Source: Bacillota bacterium
GTDB lineage: Bacteria; Bacillota; Clostridia; Acetivibrionales; DSM-1351
Assembly (NCBI GenBank): GCA_023444055.1
Contig: JAEZRV010000033.1
Location: forward strand, 1 to 62,598
Reading direction: 5' to 3'
Length of the DNA stretch: 62,598 nt
Shown piece after piece: positions 51,308 to 59,754 of this stretch. The notes below the pieces were generated by a model that was not told the DNA's origin, searched no databases, and was given only the letters and a program-made list of their open reading frames with translations. Numbering within the stretch: position 1 is the stretch's first letter; every line of letters begins with the position of its first letter. Both the position numbers and the translations under genes were made by a program.

Positions 51308-51366
51308 ATTTTAATCAGTATTTGTGTCAAAACTTTGACAAAAGTTCGAAACAAATATGTCATTTT
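51308..51366 (-). promoter_or_regulatory. Shared upstream region with perfect operator, copy 1
   Basis: This block is nearly identical to 55648-55706. It contains TGTCAAAACTTTGACA (51325-51340), a perfect inverted repeat with 7-bp arms, and TTCGAA. Read leftward, TTGACA inside the repeat serves as a -35 box and TGAAAT lies 16 nt on as a weak -10, so a bound protein would block the promoter. Confidence 0.7.
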
Positions 51367-51537
51367 TTTATTTGTGACACAATTTTGTAATAAATTTAAT
51401 TTACTATAATGTTTATAAATATATTTTAGATGGTATTTTAATTAGTAGATGTACTATTTATATTTAAAGTTTACCAAAATAAAAACTGTTTATAACTGAT
51501 TCTATATTTGTGACGCATTGGAGGTTATGAGGTTATA

Positions 51538-52227
51538 ATGAACAAGTATATTCTTATTGCAGATGATAATGATGGGATTCTAGACATATTAAAGACATAT
51601 GTTTTAAAAGCAGGCTTTACGCCTATTCTCGCACATGATGGAGTCGAGGCAATGAATATTTTTACACAATACTCCCCGCTTTTGCTATTACTTGATGTTA
51701 TGATGCCAAAGAAGGATGGTTTTGAAATTTGCCGCGAAATTCGTAAAAGTTCCAATGTACCTATTATCATGATTACTGCTAAAGGTGAAGATGCAGACCG
51801 TATAATGGGACTTGATATTGGTGCAGATGATTACATTGTAAAACCATTTAGCCCAGGGGAAGTTATGGCACGAATACGAGCTATATTAAGAAGACTAGAT
51901 ATTCCAGATGATAAAAAGAAGGATATAGTGCTATTTCCGGGGCTGGAAATAAACATTACTGATTATGAAGTTAAAATTGATGGACACCCTATTAATCTTA
52001 CCAAAAAAGAAATAGATATATTGTGGCTGCTGGCTAGCAATCCTGGGAAAGTATTTTCACGTGATAACCTTTTAAATAGTGTATGGGGTTATGAATATTT
52101 TGGAGATGCAAGAACTGTAGACACTCATATCAAGCGTCTCAGATCAAAAATTGATATAACTGAAACTTCGAGTTGGGATATAAAAACTATATGGGGTGTT
52201 GGATATAAATTTGAGGTGAAGGTTTAA
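51538..52227 (+). CDS. OmpR-family response regulator
   Basis: A 229-residue two-component regulator. The receiver domain (1-118) has the acidic pair D9-D10, phosphoacceptor D53 (LLLDVMMPKKDG), T in MITAKG, and K in IVKPF. The C-terminal winged helix (about 130-228) ends RTVDTHIKRLRSKI ... WGVGYKF. GAGG lies before its ATG. It precedes its sensor kinase by 107 nt and diverges from the DUF2680 gene. The two matching upstream blocks at 51308 and 55648 are the natural candidate targets. Confidence 0.93.
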   Translation: MNKYILIADDNDGILDILKTYVLKAGFTPILAHDGVEAMNIFTQYSPLLLLLDVMMPKKDGFEICREIRKSSNVPIIMITAKGEDADRIMGLDIGADDYIVKPFSPGEVMARIRAILRRLDIPDDKKKDIVLFPGLEINITDYEVKIDGHPINLTKKEIDILWLLASNPGKVFSRDNLLNSVWGYEYFGDARTVDTHIKRLRSKIDITETSSWDIKTIWGVGYKFEVKV

Positions 52228-52248
52228 AGAAGTTACAAACACTTTTAA

Positions 52249-52337
52249 AGGAGGTGTTGATCCATGTCATTTATTTCAAGAGAATGCATATTTCCTTGTT
52301 GTTCTTGTGCGAAATGCTGGGCATGGGCATAAACATG
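52249..52337 (+). promoter_or_regulatory. Structured element between Shine-Dalgarno and start codon, copy 2
   Basis: AGGAGGTG (52249-52256), TCCATGTC (52261-52268), inner hairpin around 52278-52296, GTTCTTGTGC, then GGCATGGG (52320-52327) and ATG 52335. The outer stem pairs through two G-U wobbles that are A-U in copy 1 and G-C in copy 3. The ATG inside the 5' arm opens a 22-codon frame whose TAA ends 2 nt before the kinase ATG. Confidence 0.85.
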
Positions 52338-54131
52338 TTTAAAAGAAAAATTGCTTTCAAGTTAACAACAGGTATTGCTATAATAGTACTGCTGTCTATG
52401 CTTACAATAGGAATATTTTTTATTCAGATGTTCAGACAATATACCTTTGACAGCAGAGAAAAAACAATGTTGGAACAAGCCAACAACATTTCTGAGGTCA
52501 TAGCTGTGAATACTCAAAGTAACGGTCATACGATGGGCTTTGGAGGCTTTATTCGTTTTCTTGATACCCTTACAGAGTCCAAGGTATGGATTACGGACAA
52601 CAAGGGCAATCCTGCCATAATATCTGGCATGGGGATAAGAATGGGCGGCATGGGGCTGGGCCAAACATTTAGTTCAGAGCCATTACCGGCGGAGGCTAAA
52701 AAAGTATTTCAAGAAGTTCTATCTGGTAAAGAATCTATTAGCGAAAACTTTAGTAGTATATACAAAGAAACTACTTTAACTGTTGGAGTTCCAATTCTAG
52801 ACTCTAACAAAAATGTAATTGGTTCTGTATTTTTACATTCCCCTATCACAGGTATAACTTCGACCCTCAATAAGGCTGTAAGCATTTTATCTATCAGTCT
52901 TCTTATAGCATTACTACTGGCTATAGGATTAGGTCTGTTTTACTCTCTTCTTTTTACTAAGCCATTAAAAGCTATGAATAATACTGCAATTGAAATGGCA
53001 CATGGAAATTATTCTACAAGAACAGGAGTTGACCGCAAGGACGAAATAGGTCAGCTTGGAAACTCTCTTGACCTATTAGCATCAAAACTTGGCTTTACAA
53101 TAGATCAGCTTTTTCAGGAAAAAGGTAAAATGAGTGACATTATATCCAGTATCTCAGAAGGAATTGTAGCTTTTGATTTAGAATTAAATCCTTTAAACTA
53201 TAATAATGCCCTTTCAAATATAATGAACTACTCTCTTCCCATCCAGAACGAGTTATTAAAAAAAGACTTTATCGACTTAGAAATTGATGCTTCTCTAAAA
53301 TTAGTTATTGAAGAAAAGAAATCTTTACAAATCATCAAGGGTTGGATGAATAAAAAACTCAAGTTTACATTATCACCTATTATAGATAATCAGGGCAATG
53401 TTACTGGAAGTGTTGCTCTGGTGCAGGACATCAGCGAAAGCGAACGTCTAGAACAATTACGAAAGGATTTTGTAGCAAATGTTTCTCACGAATTTAGGAC
53501 ACCACTTACAGTAATTAAAGGTTCTCTTGAAGCTCTTGTAGATGGTACTATTGACGAAAAGAATGACATTGAACGTTACCACCAGAGAATGTTATCAGAA
53601 ACCCGTAGCTTAGAGAGACTTGTGGGTGACCTTTTAGAACTTTCACGCCTTCAATCAGGAAAAATCTCTATTAGTAAGGAAAAAGTGCATATTCCAAGCC
53701 TTCTTTCAGATATCATCAAGAGTCTGCAAACAATTGCTAATAAAAAGGAAATACAAATTGCATGTACCTTTCCTGAAGATGTACCACCTGTTATGGGCGA
53801 TTATGACAGACTTAGACAATTATTTGTTATTATCATTGACAACGCCATAAAATATTCACCTGATAAGACAGTTGTTAATGTAAGCATAAACATTGGAGAT
53901 ACTCTTGAAGTATTAATTAAAGATCATGGGTATGGAATATCTGCGGAAGAGCTTCCCTATGTTTGGGATCGTTTTTACAAAGCTGACAAATCCCGCAAAG
54001 GCAGTGGTACTGGGCTCGGGCTTGCTATTGCTAAACATCTTATTCAATTGCATAGTGGCAATATATCTATGCAAAGCAGCCTTGGCAAGGGTACAACGGT
54101 GACGATAAGTCTCCCTATGGAAATTGAATAG
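52335..54131 (+). CDS. Membrane sensor histidine kinase with PAS domain
   Basis: A 598-residue kinase. ATG 52335 is chosen because the 81 nt upstream are the structured element. Two membrane helices (about 10-32 and 180-205) enclose an outer sensor loop with a Gly/Met-rich patch (GMGIRMGGMGLG). HAMP follows (about 205-258), then PAS (about 275-370), HisKA with H385 in NVSHEFRTPL, and HATPase (DNAIKYSPD, GHGYGIS-type GYGIS, GTGLGLAI). The patch might bind a metal such as copper; that is inference from composition. It partners the response regulator directly upstream. Confidence 0.92.
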   Translation: MFKRKIAFKLTTGIAIIVLLSMLTIGIFFIQMFRQYTFDSREKTMLEQANNISEVIAVNTQSNGHTMGFGGFIRFLDTLTESKVWITDNKGNPAIISGMGIRMGGMGLGQTFSSEPLPAEAKKVFQEVLSGKESISENFSSIYKETTLTVGVPILDSNKNVIGSVFLHSPITGITSTLNKAVSILSISLLIALLLAIGLGLFYSLLFTKPLKAMNNTAIEMAHGNYSTRTGVDRKDEIGQLGNSLDLLASKLGFTIDQLFQEKGKMSDIISSISEGIVAFDLELNPLNYNNALSNIMNYSLPIQNELLKKDFIDLEIDASLKLVIEEKKSLQIIKGWMNKKLKFTLSPIIDNQGNVTGSVALVQDISESERLEQLRKDFVANVSHEFRTPLTVIKGSLEALVDGTIDEKNDIERYHQRMLSETRSLERLVGDLLELSRLQSGKISISKEKVHIPSLLSDIIKSLQTIANKKEIQIACTFPEDVPPVMGDYDRLRQLFVIIIDNAIKYSPDKTVVNVSINIGDTLEVLIKDHGYGISAEELPYVWDRFYKADKSRKGSGTGLGLAIAKHLIQLHSGNISMQSSLGKGTTVTISLPMEIE

Positions 54132-54448
54132 GCAAATATGTTTCGTTGAATTCAATTACTGGAATACCTACTCGAACACATACCTTAACACATGTACTCT
54201 GGAAGCAGCTTCAGATTTTTGCTTTATATTCTATTCTTACTTATTTATTCTTATTTGGACATACTTTCTGCAAGTTTGAGACTTTGCAGAAAGTATGTCC
54301 CGTAATATCTTGTATATTACTTTAGCCTCGTTTTCAATATTGTAAATCTAAGGAGACCCATAATGTAACGCATTCTTACTAATATAGTAAGAATGCGAGG
54401 AGCTTTACAAGAAATACTTTAAGATTTATAAATGTTTTCAATTTAAGC
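54132..54448. other. 317-bp convergent gap packed with palindromes
   Basis: There is no gene. It contains a 17-bp perfect inverted repeat (54257-54273 with 54284-54300), the second copy of the dispersed repeat (54296-54337), and a 13-bp perfect hairpin (54369-54381 with 54385-54397). None has a long T run, so terminator function is uncertain. Confidence 0.6.
54296..54337. repeat. Dispersed repeat, copy 2 of 2
   Basis: Positions 54296-54321 are identical to 46225-46250, and CCTCGTTTTCAA at 54326-54337 matches 46266-46277. The copy starts inside the right arm of the 17-bp inverted repeat. Confidence 0.7.
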
Positions 54449-55594
54449 TTATGGCTTTGGGTATTTTTCCCTAATCCCCAGTGTCTGTTGCTTCATTTTT
54501 ATTTTGTCAAACTCATACCCCGAAACAATTTTACTTATTTCTTTCATCTTTGTTCCATCAGGAACATTTTCAGGAATTTTGAACTTTTTATAAAACTCCT
54601 TTAATTCTGTTTTTGTAGCTTCAGCAGCCTCTTTAATCGTCATATAACCCTTAATCTCATCAAAAGCTATACTCTCCCCTGCTTTCACCTGTTCAGGCAA
54701 AAGTCTATATACTCCTGCTGCTTGAAAAGCAAAAATAGAGCCAAAAAACATTACCAATACCAAAGTAATTACAATAATAGGTTTGACAGCTTTTTTACCT
54801 TCCTTACTATCTAACGCTCCGGCTTTTGGGCAATTCAATACACAGGTTTGGCAATTAATGCACTCTGCGCTTTTAACTTCCTTGACATGCTGCACATCTA
54901 TATTCATAGGACATACCTTGTTGCACTTACCACAACTAATGCAAGCATTTTCATTTCTTACTACCTTGAAAGGACTGATTTTACCAATAATTCCGTAAAG
55001 TGCACCCATAGGACATAGATATTTACAGAAAAACCTATCATGAAGAAGTGATCCTACTAGCGTTATCACGAGTATAATTAAGCCAACTGCTGATTCACTC
55101 CAAACACTTGCTAAACCTTCAGGCAAATGTGCATAGGCTGACCAAGGATCATATGGTGACATCCACAACCCTGCTGTTTTCCACGCATAAAATACAGTAA
55201 CAACCAGAACTATATATTTCAAATATCTTAATGGCTTGTCTATTTTTGATGGTACTATAAACTTTCTCTTAAAAATTTTCTGTCCTATCTTACCCCAAAA
55301 TTCTTGAATAGCTCCAAATGGACATATCAACCCACAAAAGCTTCTTCTGAAAATAATTGCTATAAAAATAGTAATGCCAAAAAGAATCATAGTTCCTGCA
55401 AATATTTTACTTATAAAGCTTCCTGCAGCAAATAGTTGATACAGGCTTTCAAGTCCCCCAAAAGGACATAATGCATGGATTGATGGCGATTTGCCTCCGC
55501 CATTTACCTGATGAAGATATGCGGCTATTGTAATGAGTATTGTAAATAGTGCTAAAAGTCCCCAACGCAAATACTTTACAAATTTATTATTCAT
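54449..55594 (-). CDS. NapH/YccM-like 4Fe-4S membrane protein
   Basis: A 381-residue membrane electron carrier. ATG 55594 follows AGGAGTG; an in-frame GTG nine bases upstream is rejected. About six helices are visible. The CxxxCP pair FCGLICPFG and FCKYLCPMG lies at cytosolic loops, followed by two ferredoxin clusters, CISCGKCNKVCP and CINCQTCVLNCP (about 225-270). The C-terminal 80 residues are helical and soluble. Such proteins pass electrons across the membrane to reductases or flavoproteins; the partner is not visible here. Its leader matches that of the DUF2680 gene, and a degraded second copy of its 3' part lies at 50630. Confidence 0.9.
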   Translation of the reverse strand: MNNKFVKYLRWGLLALFTILITIAAYLHQVNGGGKSPSIHALCPFGGLESLYQLFAAGSFISKIFAGTMILFGITIFIAIIFRRSFCGLICPFGAIQEFWGKIGQKIFKRKFIVPSKIDKPLRYLKYIVLVVTVFYAWKTAGLWMSPYDPWSAYAHLPEGLASVWSESAVGLIILVITLVGSLLHDRFFCKYLCPMGALYGIIGKISPFKVVRNENACISCGKCNKVCPMNIDVQHVKEVKSAECINCQTCVLNCPKAGALDSKEGKKAVKPIIVITLVLVMFFGSIFAFQAAGVYRLLPEQVKAGESIAFDEIKGYMTIKEAAEATKTELKEFYKKFKIPENVPDGTKMKEISKIVSGYEFDKIKMKQQTLGIREKYPKP

Positions 55595-55647
55595 AAAATC
55601 CACACTCCTATTTTTATTTGGTTTGTTTTCAGTGAATTCATGATTTT

Positions 55648-55706
55648 ATTTTAATCATTATTTGTGTCAAAACTTTGACAAAAGTTCGAAACAAATATGT
55701 CATTTT
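55648..55706 (-). promoter_or_regulatory. Shared upstream region with perfect operator, copy 2
   Basis: This is the partner of 51308-51366. TGTCAAAACTTTGACA lies at 55665-55680. Read leftward, TTGACA and TAAAAT are 16 nt apart, a better promoter than in copy 1. Similarity continues to the start codon (GTGGATTTTATG here, GTGGATTTAATG there). Confidence 0.7.
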
Positions 55707-55729
55707 TAAATACATTAGAAATAAAAAAA

Positions 55730-55975
55730 AGAGAAAATGTTTAGGTGCTTTTTTAGGCTCAGCACTTGCGCTTGCCAGTAATTCAAAGACAATTTTACAC
55801 GGAATGCTTTTACTTTTACTTTATTCTATAGGCTTGGGTGTGCCTTCTATCCTTTCAGCCATTTTATTTGAAAAAGTAAAAGGAGCTTTTAAGAAAATCC
55901 AAAAGCATAGCAGGATAATAAGTATTGTATCTAGAGTACTGATAATTGTTGCAGGTATCCATTATAAATTTCCCT
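55730..55975 (+). pseudogene. Remnant of ccdA (cytochrome c biogenesis membrane protein)
   Basis: The frame reads CLGAFLGSALALASNS ... MLLLLLYSIGLGVPSILSAIL ... SRVLIIVAGI. This is the C-terminal half of a CcdA/DsbD-type thiol reductant carrier, normally about 220 residues. The N-terminal half with the first Cys helix is absent. The frame then runs into unrelated residues rich in Cys/Lys, so the end is also lost. It directly abuts the operator block at 55648-55706. Confidence 0.75.
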
Positions 55976-56062
55976 GCACTTGTAAACTGGGACGCACCAT
56001 TCAATGGCAAAAACATGTTACTAGCTACAAAATTTGCAGAATTTAAACAGGATAAGGATTGA
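55961..56062 (+). pseudogene. 3' remnant of an unidentified gene
   Basis: In a different frame from the ccdA remnant, codons from 55961 read INFPALVNWDAPFNGKN... to a TGA at 56060. The composition is protein-like (about 33 residues). The phase switch suggests a deletion joining two decayed genes. I do not recognise the family. Confidence 0.4.
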
Positions 56063-56178
56063 TTTTGACCATAAATCTTCCGCTATCTGGTAAGAGATTA
56101 ACTACAGGTCTTAATGAATTTTTTGATTTAGAAATTTATATATTTTCTTTATAGATACGTTATTTCTATAACGCCACT

Positions 56179-56811
56179 TTACGCATCTTCTCTTGGTGAT
56201 GCCAAATATAGCAGTGCATTTGCAATAGCTGCCGCAACATTGCTTCCCCCCTTGCGTCCCCTAGCTACTATATATGGAATGCCAGCCTGCATAATAAGCT
56301 CTTTTGACTCAACCACATTTACAAATCCTACTGGTACACCAATTATTAGTTTTGGTGAAATGTCCCCATTTTTTATAAGCTTATCAAGTTCAATCAAAGC
56401 TGTAGGAGCATTCCCAACAACGATAACAAGTGGCTTATCAATTGTCGCCGCTTTTCTCATGGATATAGCAGCTCTTGTAATTCCTTCTTCTTTAGCCCTA
56501 GCGGCAACATCTTCATCTGACATAAAGCACATCACTTCGCAGCAACAGCGGCTTAATGCGGCCTTATTTATTCCCGATTTAGCCATTTGAGTATCTGTAA
56601 CTATACATGCTCCACCTTTAAAATAAGTTATTGCCTTCTTAACTACATCCTCTGAAAAACATAGATTATCTACATATTCAAAATCAGCAGTAGTATGGAT
56701 AACTCTTTTTAAAATGGGTGCAATTTGTTCATTAATTTGTCTTCCTGATAGTTCTTCAGAAATGATTTCAAAGCTTCTCTTCTCAATATCAATTGGCTTC
56801 ATTTTTTGCAT
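56179..56811 (-). CDS. cbiC: Cobalt-precorrin-8 methylmutase
   Basis: A 210-residue enzyme moving a methyl group from C11 to C12 to form cobyrinate in anaerobic cobalamin synthesis. ATG 56811 follows GGAGGTTATT; the ATG four codons earlier overlaps that site. Conserved parts are RVIHTTADFEY (catalytic His, about 40-50), GACIVTDTQMAKSGI, VVGNAPTALIEL and GVPVGFVNVVESKE. Length is normal. It is the most distal gene of the leftward cobalamin set, 297 nt after cbiET. Confidence 0.94.
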   Translation of the reverse strand: MQKMKPIDIEKRSFEIISEELSGRQINEQIAPILKRVIHTTADFEYVDNLCFSEDVVKKAITYFKGGACIVTDTQMAKSGINKAALSRCCCEVMCFMSDEDVAARAKEEGITRAAISMRKAATIDKPLVIVVGNAPTALIELDKLIKNGDISPKLIIGVPVGFVNVVESKELIMQAGIPYIVARGRKGGSNVAAAIANALLYLASPREDA

Positions 56812-57108
56812 AATAACCTCCATGAGCCGGTAACAGTTGTTTTTCTGCGTCCACTTTCTGTTCTAGCTATCATAACTCTAGTAAAATTACTCACTTTCAT
56901 ATTTCTTCACACTATCCTTTTAAAATAATTCTGATTCATAATACAGCTGTCACTTTTCACTGCGGGTTTTACTTCTAAATTTTCCTGTTGGGCTGTCTAG
57001 ACTTAGCTCAATATTTCCCCCACTAGTTTTAGTCAGCGAAGCCGAATTACCATAACTATTCACTTACTCTTGATTCTTCATTTTTTTAATAGTTTTTTGC
57101 CTATACGA
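56812..57108. other. Gap between cbiET and cbiC
   Basis: 297 bp. On the minus strand a short frame starting with GTG near 57063 (VNSYGNSASLTKTSGGN..., about 35 codons) is protein-like but has no ribosome site. It may be a remnant. I see no terminator. Confidence 0.3.
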
Positions 57109-58302
57109 TTATCTTGTACCCGTAATAATATATACTGGATTATTTGCATTCATCATATGGTACACCCCCACCTTTTTGGAGACTGATACATTAATGCACA
57201 CTACATCTGCTTTAAATCCATGTTTTTCAAAGGCAGTAACTGACTCATTTAAGGTTTCCAATGTAATTGCATTTACAACTAGTTTGATATTTGGATTTTT
57301 TTCAATAAGCAAATGAACTATTTCATTCATACTTCCGCTACTCCCGCCAACAAATGCCTTATCTGGTTTTGGAAGCTTCAAAAATGCTTGGGGAGCATTT
57401 CCATGAATGACAGAAACATTATACCCACTAAGCTTATGGCAGTTTTGATTTATAAGAGCTACTCCTTCTTCCTTTTGTTCTATTGCATAAACATATCCGT
57501 CATGCGCTTTTCTAGCTATCTCTATAGAAACAGACCCAGTTCCTGCTCCTATATCATAAACTACATCACAAGGTTCAATAGCAAGCTTTGATAATGTAAC
57601 ACTACGAACTTCTTCCTTTGTCATTGGAACATCTCCACGAATAAAATCGCTATCTTGCAAAGGTAAGTAACAATTCACAAAATTATTATTTTCAATTAAA
57701 AGCACAGTAAGGTCATTAAAACAATACTCCGAAAACTCTTTTACAGTTCCCTTTACAATACGCTCATTAGGCATTGAGAGGTTTTCTCCTGCTGTCACTA
57801 TAAGTTCTCCAAGTCCATTATCCATTAGGCTTCTGCATACAGCATCGGCTTTATTATTGCCTCCAGTAAGTACAAAAACCTTATGGTTATATGAAACCGC
57901 TCCTAAGATAGAAGTTTCTCTTCCATGCAGACTCACAACCTTTATATTTTCATAACTATTTCCTGTTTTTGAGCAAAAATATTGCAGGCTGCTGATACCA
58001 CATATAACCTCTATATCGCAGATATTTGAAAGCTTATCCTCAAGAATTTTTGTAATGCTGAAAAAGCCTGTATCTCCAGATACCAATACTCCAATAGATT
58101 TACTTTCACATTTCATGATTTGCTGTTGTATTTGCATAACAGAGCTTTCAATTATATCTTTCCTTACATTTGAAAGCTGCTGTGATAGCCTTTTACAACT
58201 GCTATATACTACATCACAGCTTTTGATGAGCTGTAGTCCTTTTTCAGTTAAAAACTCCCTCGACCCAGTACCGGCACCAATTATATATAGTTGTTTTTTC
58301 AT
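57109..58302 (-). CDS. cbiET: Fused cobalt-precorrin methyltransferase/decarboxylase (CbiE-CbiT)
   Basis: A 397-residue fusion. Residues 1-200 are CbiE, a tetrapyrrole methylase starting with IIGAGTGSREFLTEKG and carrying VLVSGDTGFFS. Residues 210-397 are CbiT, a class I SAM methyltransferase with the family start RGDVPMTKEEVRS and VYDIGAGTGSVSIEIA. Together they methylate C5 and C15 and remove the C12 acetate carboxyl of the ring, the work of CobL in the aerobic nomenclature. The ATG overlaps the cbiX stop by four bases, so translation is coupled. The fused form is common in clostridia. Confidence 0.94.
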   Translation of the reverse strand: MKKQLYIIGAGTGSREFLTEKGLQLIKSCDVVYSSCKRLSQQLSNVRKDIIESSVMQIQQQIMKCESKSIGVLVSGDTGFFSITKILEDKLSNICDIEVICGISSLQYFCSKTGNSYENIKVVSLHGRETSILGAVSYNHKVFVLTGGNNKADAVCRSLMDNGLGELIVTAGENLSMPNERIVKGTVKEFSEYCFNDLTVLLIENNNFVNCYLPLQDSDFIRGDVPMTKEEVRSVTLSKLAIEPCDVVYDIGAGTGSVSIEIARKAHDGYVYAIEQKEEGVALINQNCHKLSGYNVSVIHGNAPQAFLKLPKPDKAFVGGSSGSMNEIVHLLIEKNPNIKLVVNAITLETLNESVTAFEKHGFKADVVCINVSVSKKVGVYHMMNANNPVYIITGTR

Positions 58303-58661
58303 AAGGCCTCACTAATACGATCCGCTAAAACATCAGCAAGTCTTGGATCAGCTCCTAAGGTTTTCCCCATTTTAACTGATATATCTGGATGGTCTTTTAA
58401 GTATTCCTTGATTTCTCCGGGAACATCCTCACGAATATGTATTCCTTCAAAAAGGAAATAAGGAACTACAACTATTTCCTTTGCTCCCTTACCGACTAAT
58501 ATATCTAGACCCTTTTCCAGGTTGATATCACAAAATTCCATGTAAGCTGTCTCTATCAGGACATTTGGTAACTGGCTCTTTGTCATTTGAGTTATTTTTT
58601 CAAAAGTATTCAGTGTGCTTTTCTCACGGCTTCCATGAGCCAATATTAATATAGCTTTCAT
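58299..58661 (-). CDS. cbiX: Short sirohydrochlorin cobaltochelatase
   Basis: A 120-residue CbiX-short protein inserting Co2+ into sirohydrochlorin at the start of the anaerobic B12 route. The N-terminal LILAHGSREK holds the first metal-binding His (about 9), and FLFEGIHIREDVP the second (about 75). Half-size proteins of this type act as homodimers. GGAGGTAGAAG precedes the ATG. It overlaps cbiET by four bases. Confidence 0.9.
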   Translation of the reverse strand: MKAILILAHGSREKSTLNTFEKITQMTKSQLPNVLIETAYMEFCDINLEKGLDILVGKGAKEIVVVPYFLFEGIHIREDVPGEIKEYLKDHPDISVKMGKTLGADPRLADVLADRISEAL

Positions 58662-58756
58662 CTTCTACCTCCATTAATTATTATTTGTCTACCCTGCGTC
58701 GCATAAAAGTCTCATATGACCAATGCAGCAAATCTTATTTACACATCTCTATAAAA

Positions 58757-58918
58757 GTCTGTTCAATCGCTTTCAAAGTATTTTTATGTCATCTTCGCTA
58801 TGTGCTACACTTACAAACATCGCCTCAAACTGTGATGGCTCAAGATAAATACTTTTCTTCAGCATACTATTGAAATATCCTGCATAAGACACGGTATTGA
58901 TATTGGCTGTTTTACCGA
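58757..58918 (-). pseudogene. hemL: 3' remnant of hemL (glutamate-1-semialdehyde aminotransferase)
   Basis: On the minus strand the codons read NTVSYAGYFNSMLKKSIYLEPSQ, followed by FEAMFVSVAHSEDDIK, the typical C-terminus of HemL. After that Lys the frame stops; shifting one base restores NTLKAIEQ. A single-base loss in an A run therefore also broke it. About 380 upstream residues are gone. It begins right at the stop of cbiJ. Confidence 0.82.
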
Positions 58919-59670
58919 GTTTTATCAAATCCAATTCTCCTTGCAAGACTATCCTTTAGTTGCAAAAGCGTCAGTCCCTCATTTTCTGAAGGTCTGGAAA
59001 TCAAAATAACAGTTACTCCACCTTCATTTGCAGCAGATATTTTTTCGTCAAATCCGCCTGCATCCCCTGTATCCTTTGTAACTATATATCTTGCAGATAC
59101 CTGCTTTAGCATTGCTGCATTTAGTTCATGAGAAAATGGTCCCTGCATGCAAATCAAGTTACTTCCCTTAAACCCTAGATCAGTACACTTCTCTACCACG
59201 CTAAGTGTTGGAAGTACTCTTGCGAATAATCTCTTTTCGAAATCCTTGACAGATGTAAATGCCTCAAGCTCTTTGCTCCCCGTGGTCAGCAATACATTTC
59301 CTTCAACTGTGTTAAGGTAGCTTGCAGCCTCATTTGTATTCTGCACTGTTATGACTTTTTCAGCCTTTATTGAAGGTCTGAGCAAACGAATATATTCCTT
59401 GTTCATTTCAGCACAGGCTACTTTTATATTATTTGTTACAACACATGCATATGGATGGGTGGCATCAATTACAAATGCACAATCCTGCATTATCTCTGCC
59501 ATTTGATCTACTTCGAGTCTCCCTGTTTTGACTTCTATTCTGTCATTATGAGGCATAACCATATTGCCGTATTCTGTGGCAACGCAGGCAGTTACCCATA
59601 TTCCATTGTCAGCAAGGTATATTGAAATCTCCTTGCCCTCAGTAGTTCCGGCAAAAACCAATACTCTCAT
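58912..59670 (-). CDS. cbiJ: Cobalt-precorrin-6A reductase
   Basis: A 252-residue NAD(P)H-dependent reductase of the cobalamin pathway. VLVFAGTTEGKEIS is the N-terminal nucleotide loop. VIDATHPYACVVTNN (about 68-82) and IVTKDTGDAGGFDEKI (about 197-212) are the conserved substrate-site motifs. GAGGAAATACAC precedes its ATG. It is separated from cbiH by about 200 bp containing an IS200/IS605-like remnant, and from cbiX by the hemL remnant, so transcription may be interrupted or read through. Confidence 0.92.
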   Translation of the reverse strand: MRVLVFAGTTEGKEISIYLADNGIWVTACVATEYGNMVMPHNDRIEVKTGRLEVDQMAEIMQDCAFVIDATHPYACVVTNNIKVACAEMNKEYIRLLRPSIKAEKVITVQNTNEAASYLNTVEGNVLLTTGSKELEAFTSVKDFEKRLFARVLPTLSVVEKCTDLGFKGSNLICMQGPFSHELNAAMLKQVSARYIVTKDTGDAGGFDEKISAANEGGVTVILISRPSENEGLTLLQLKDSLARRIGFDKTR

Positions 59671-59754
59671 GTGTATTTCCTCTATCCCTTATTTTTTCTT
59701 ATAACGCCTAGTTTCAAAATGAAATTTATCGATTGTAAAAAAATTTCATTACAT

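Noticed and set aside
55675..56046. 123-residue intact membrane protein
   Set aside because: It begins inside the operator block without a ribosome site, covers only the second half of CcdA and ends in unrelated residues, so it is treated as a remnant.
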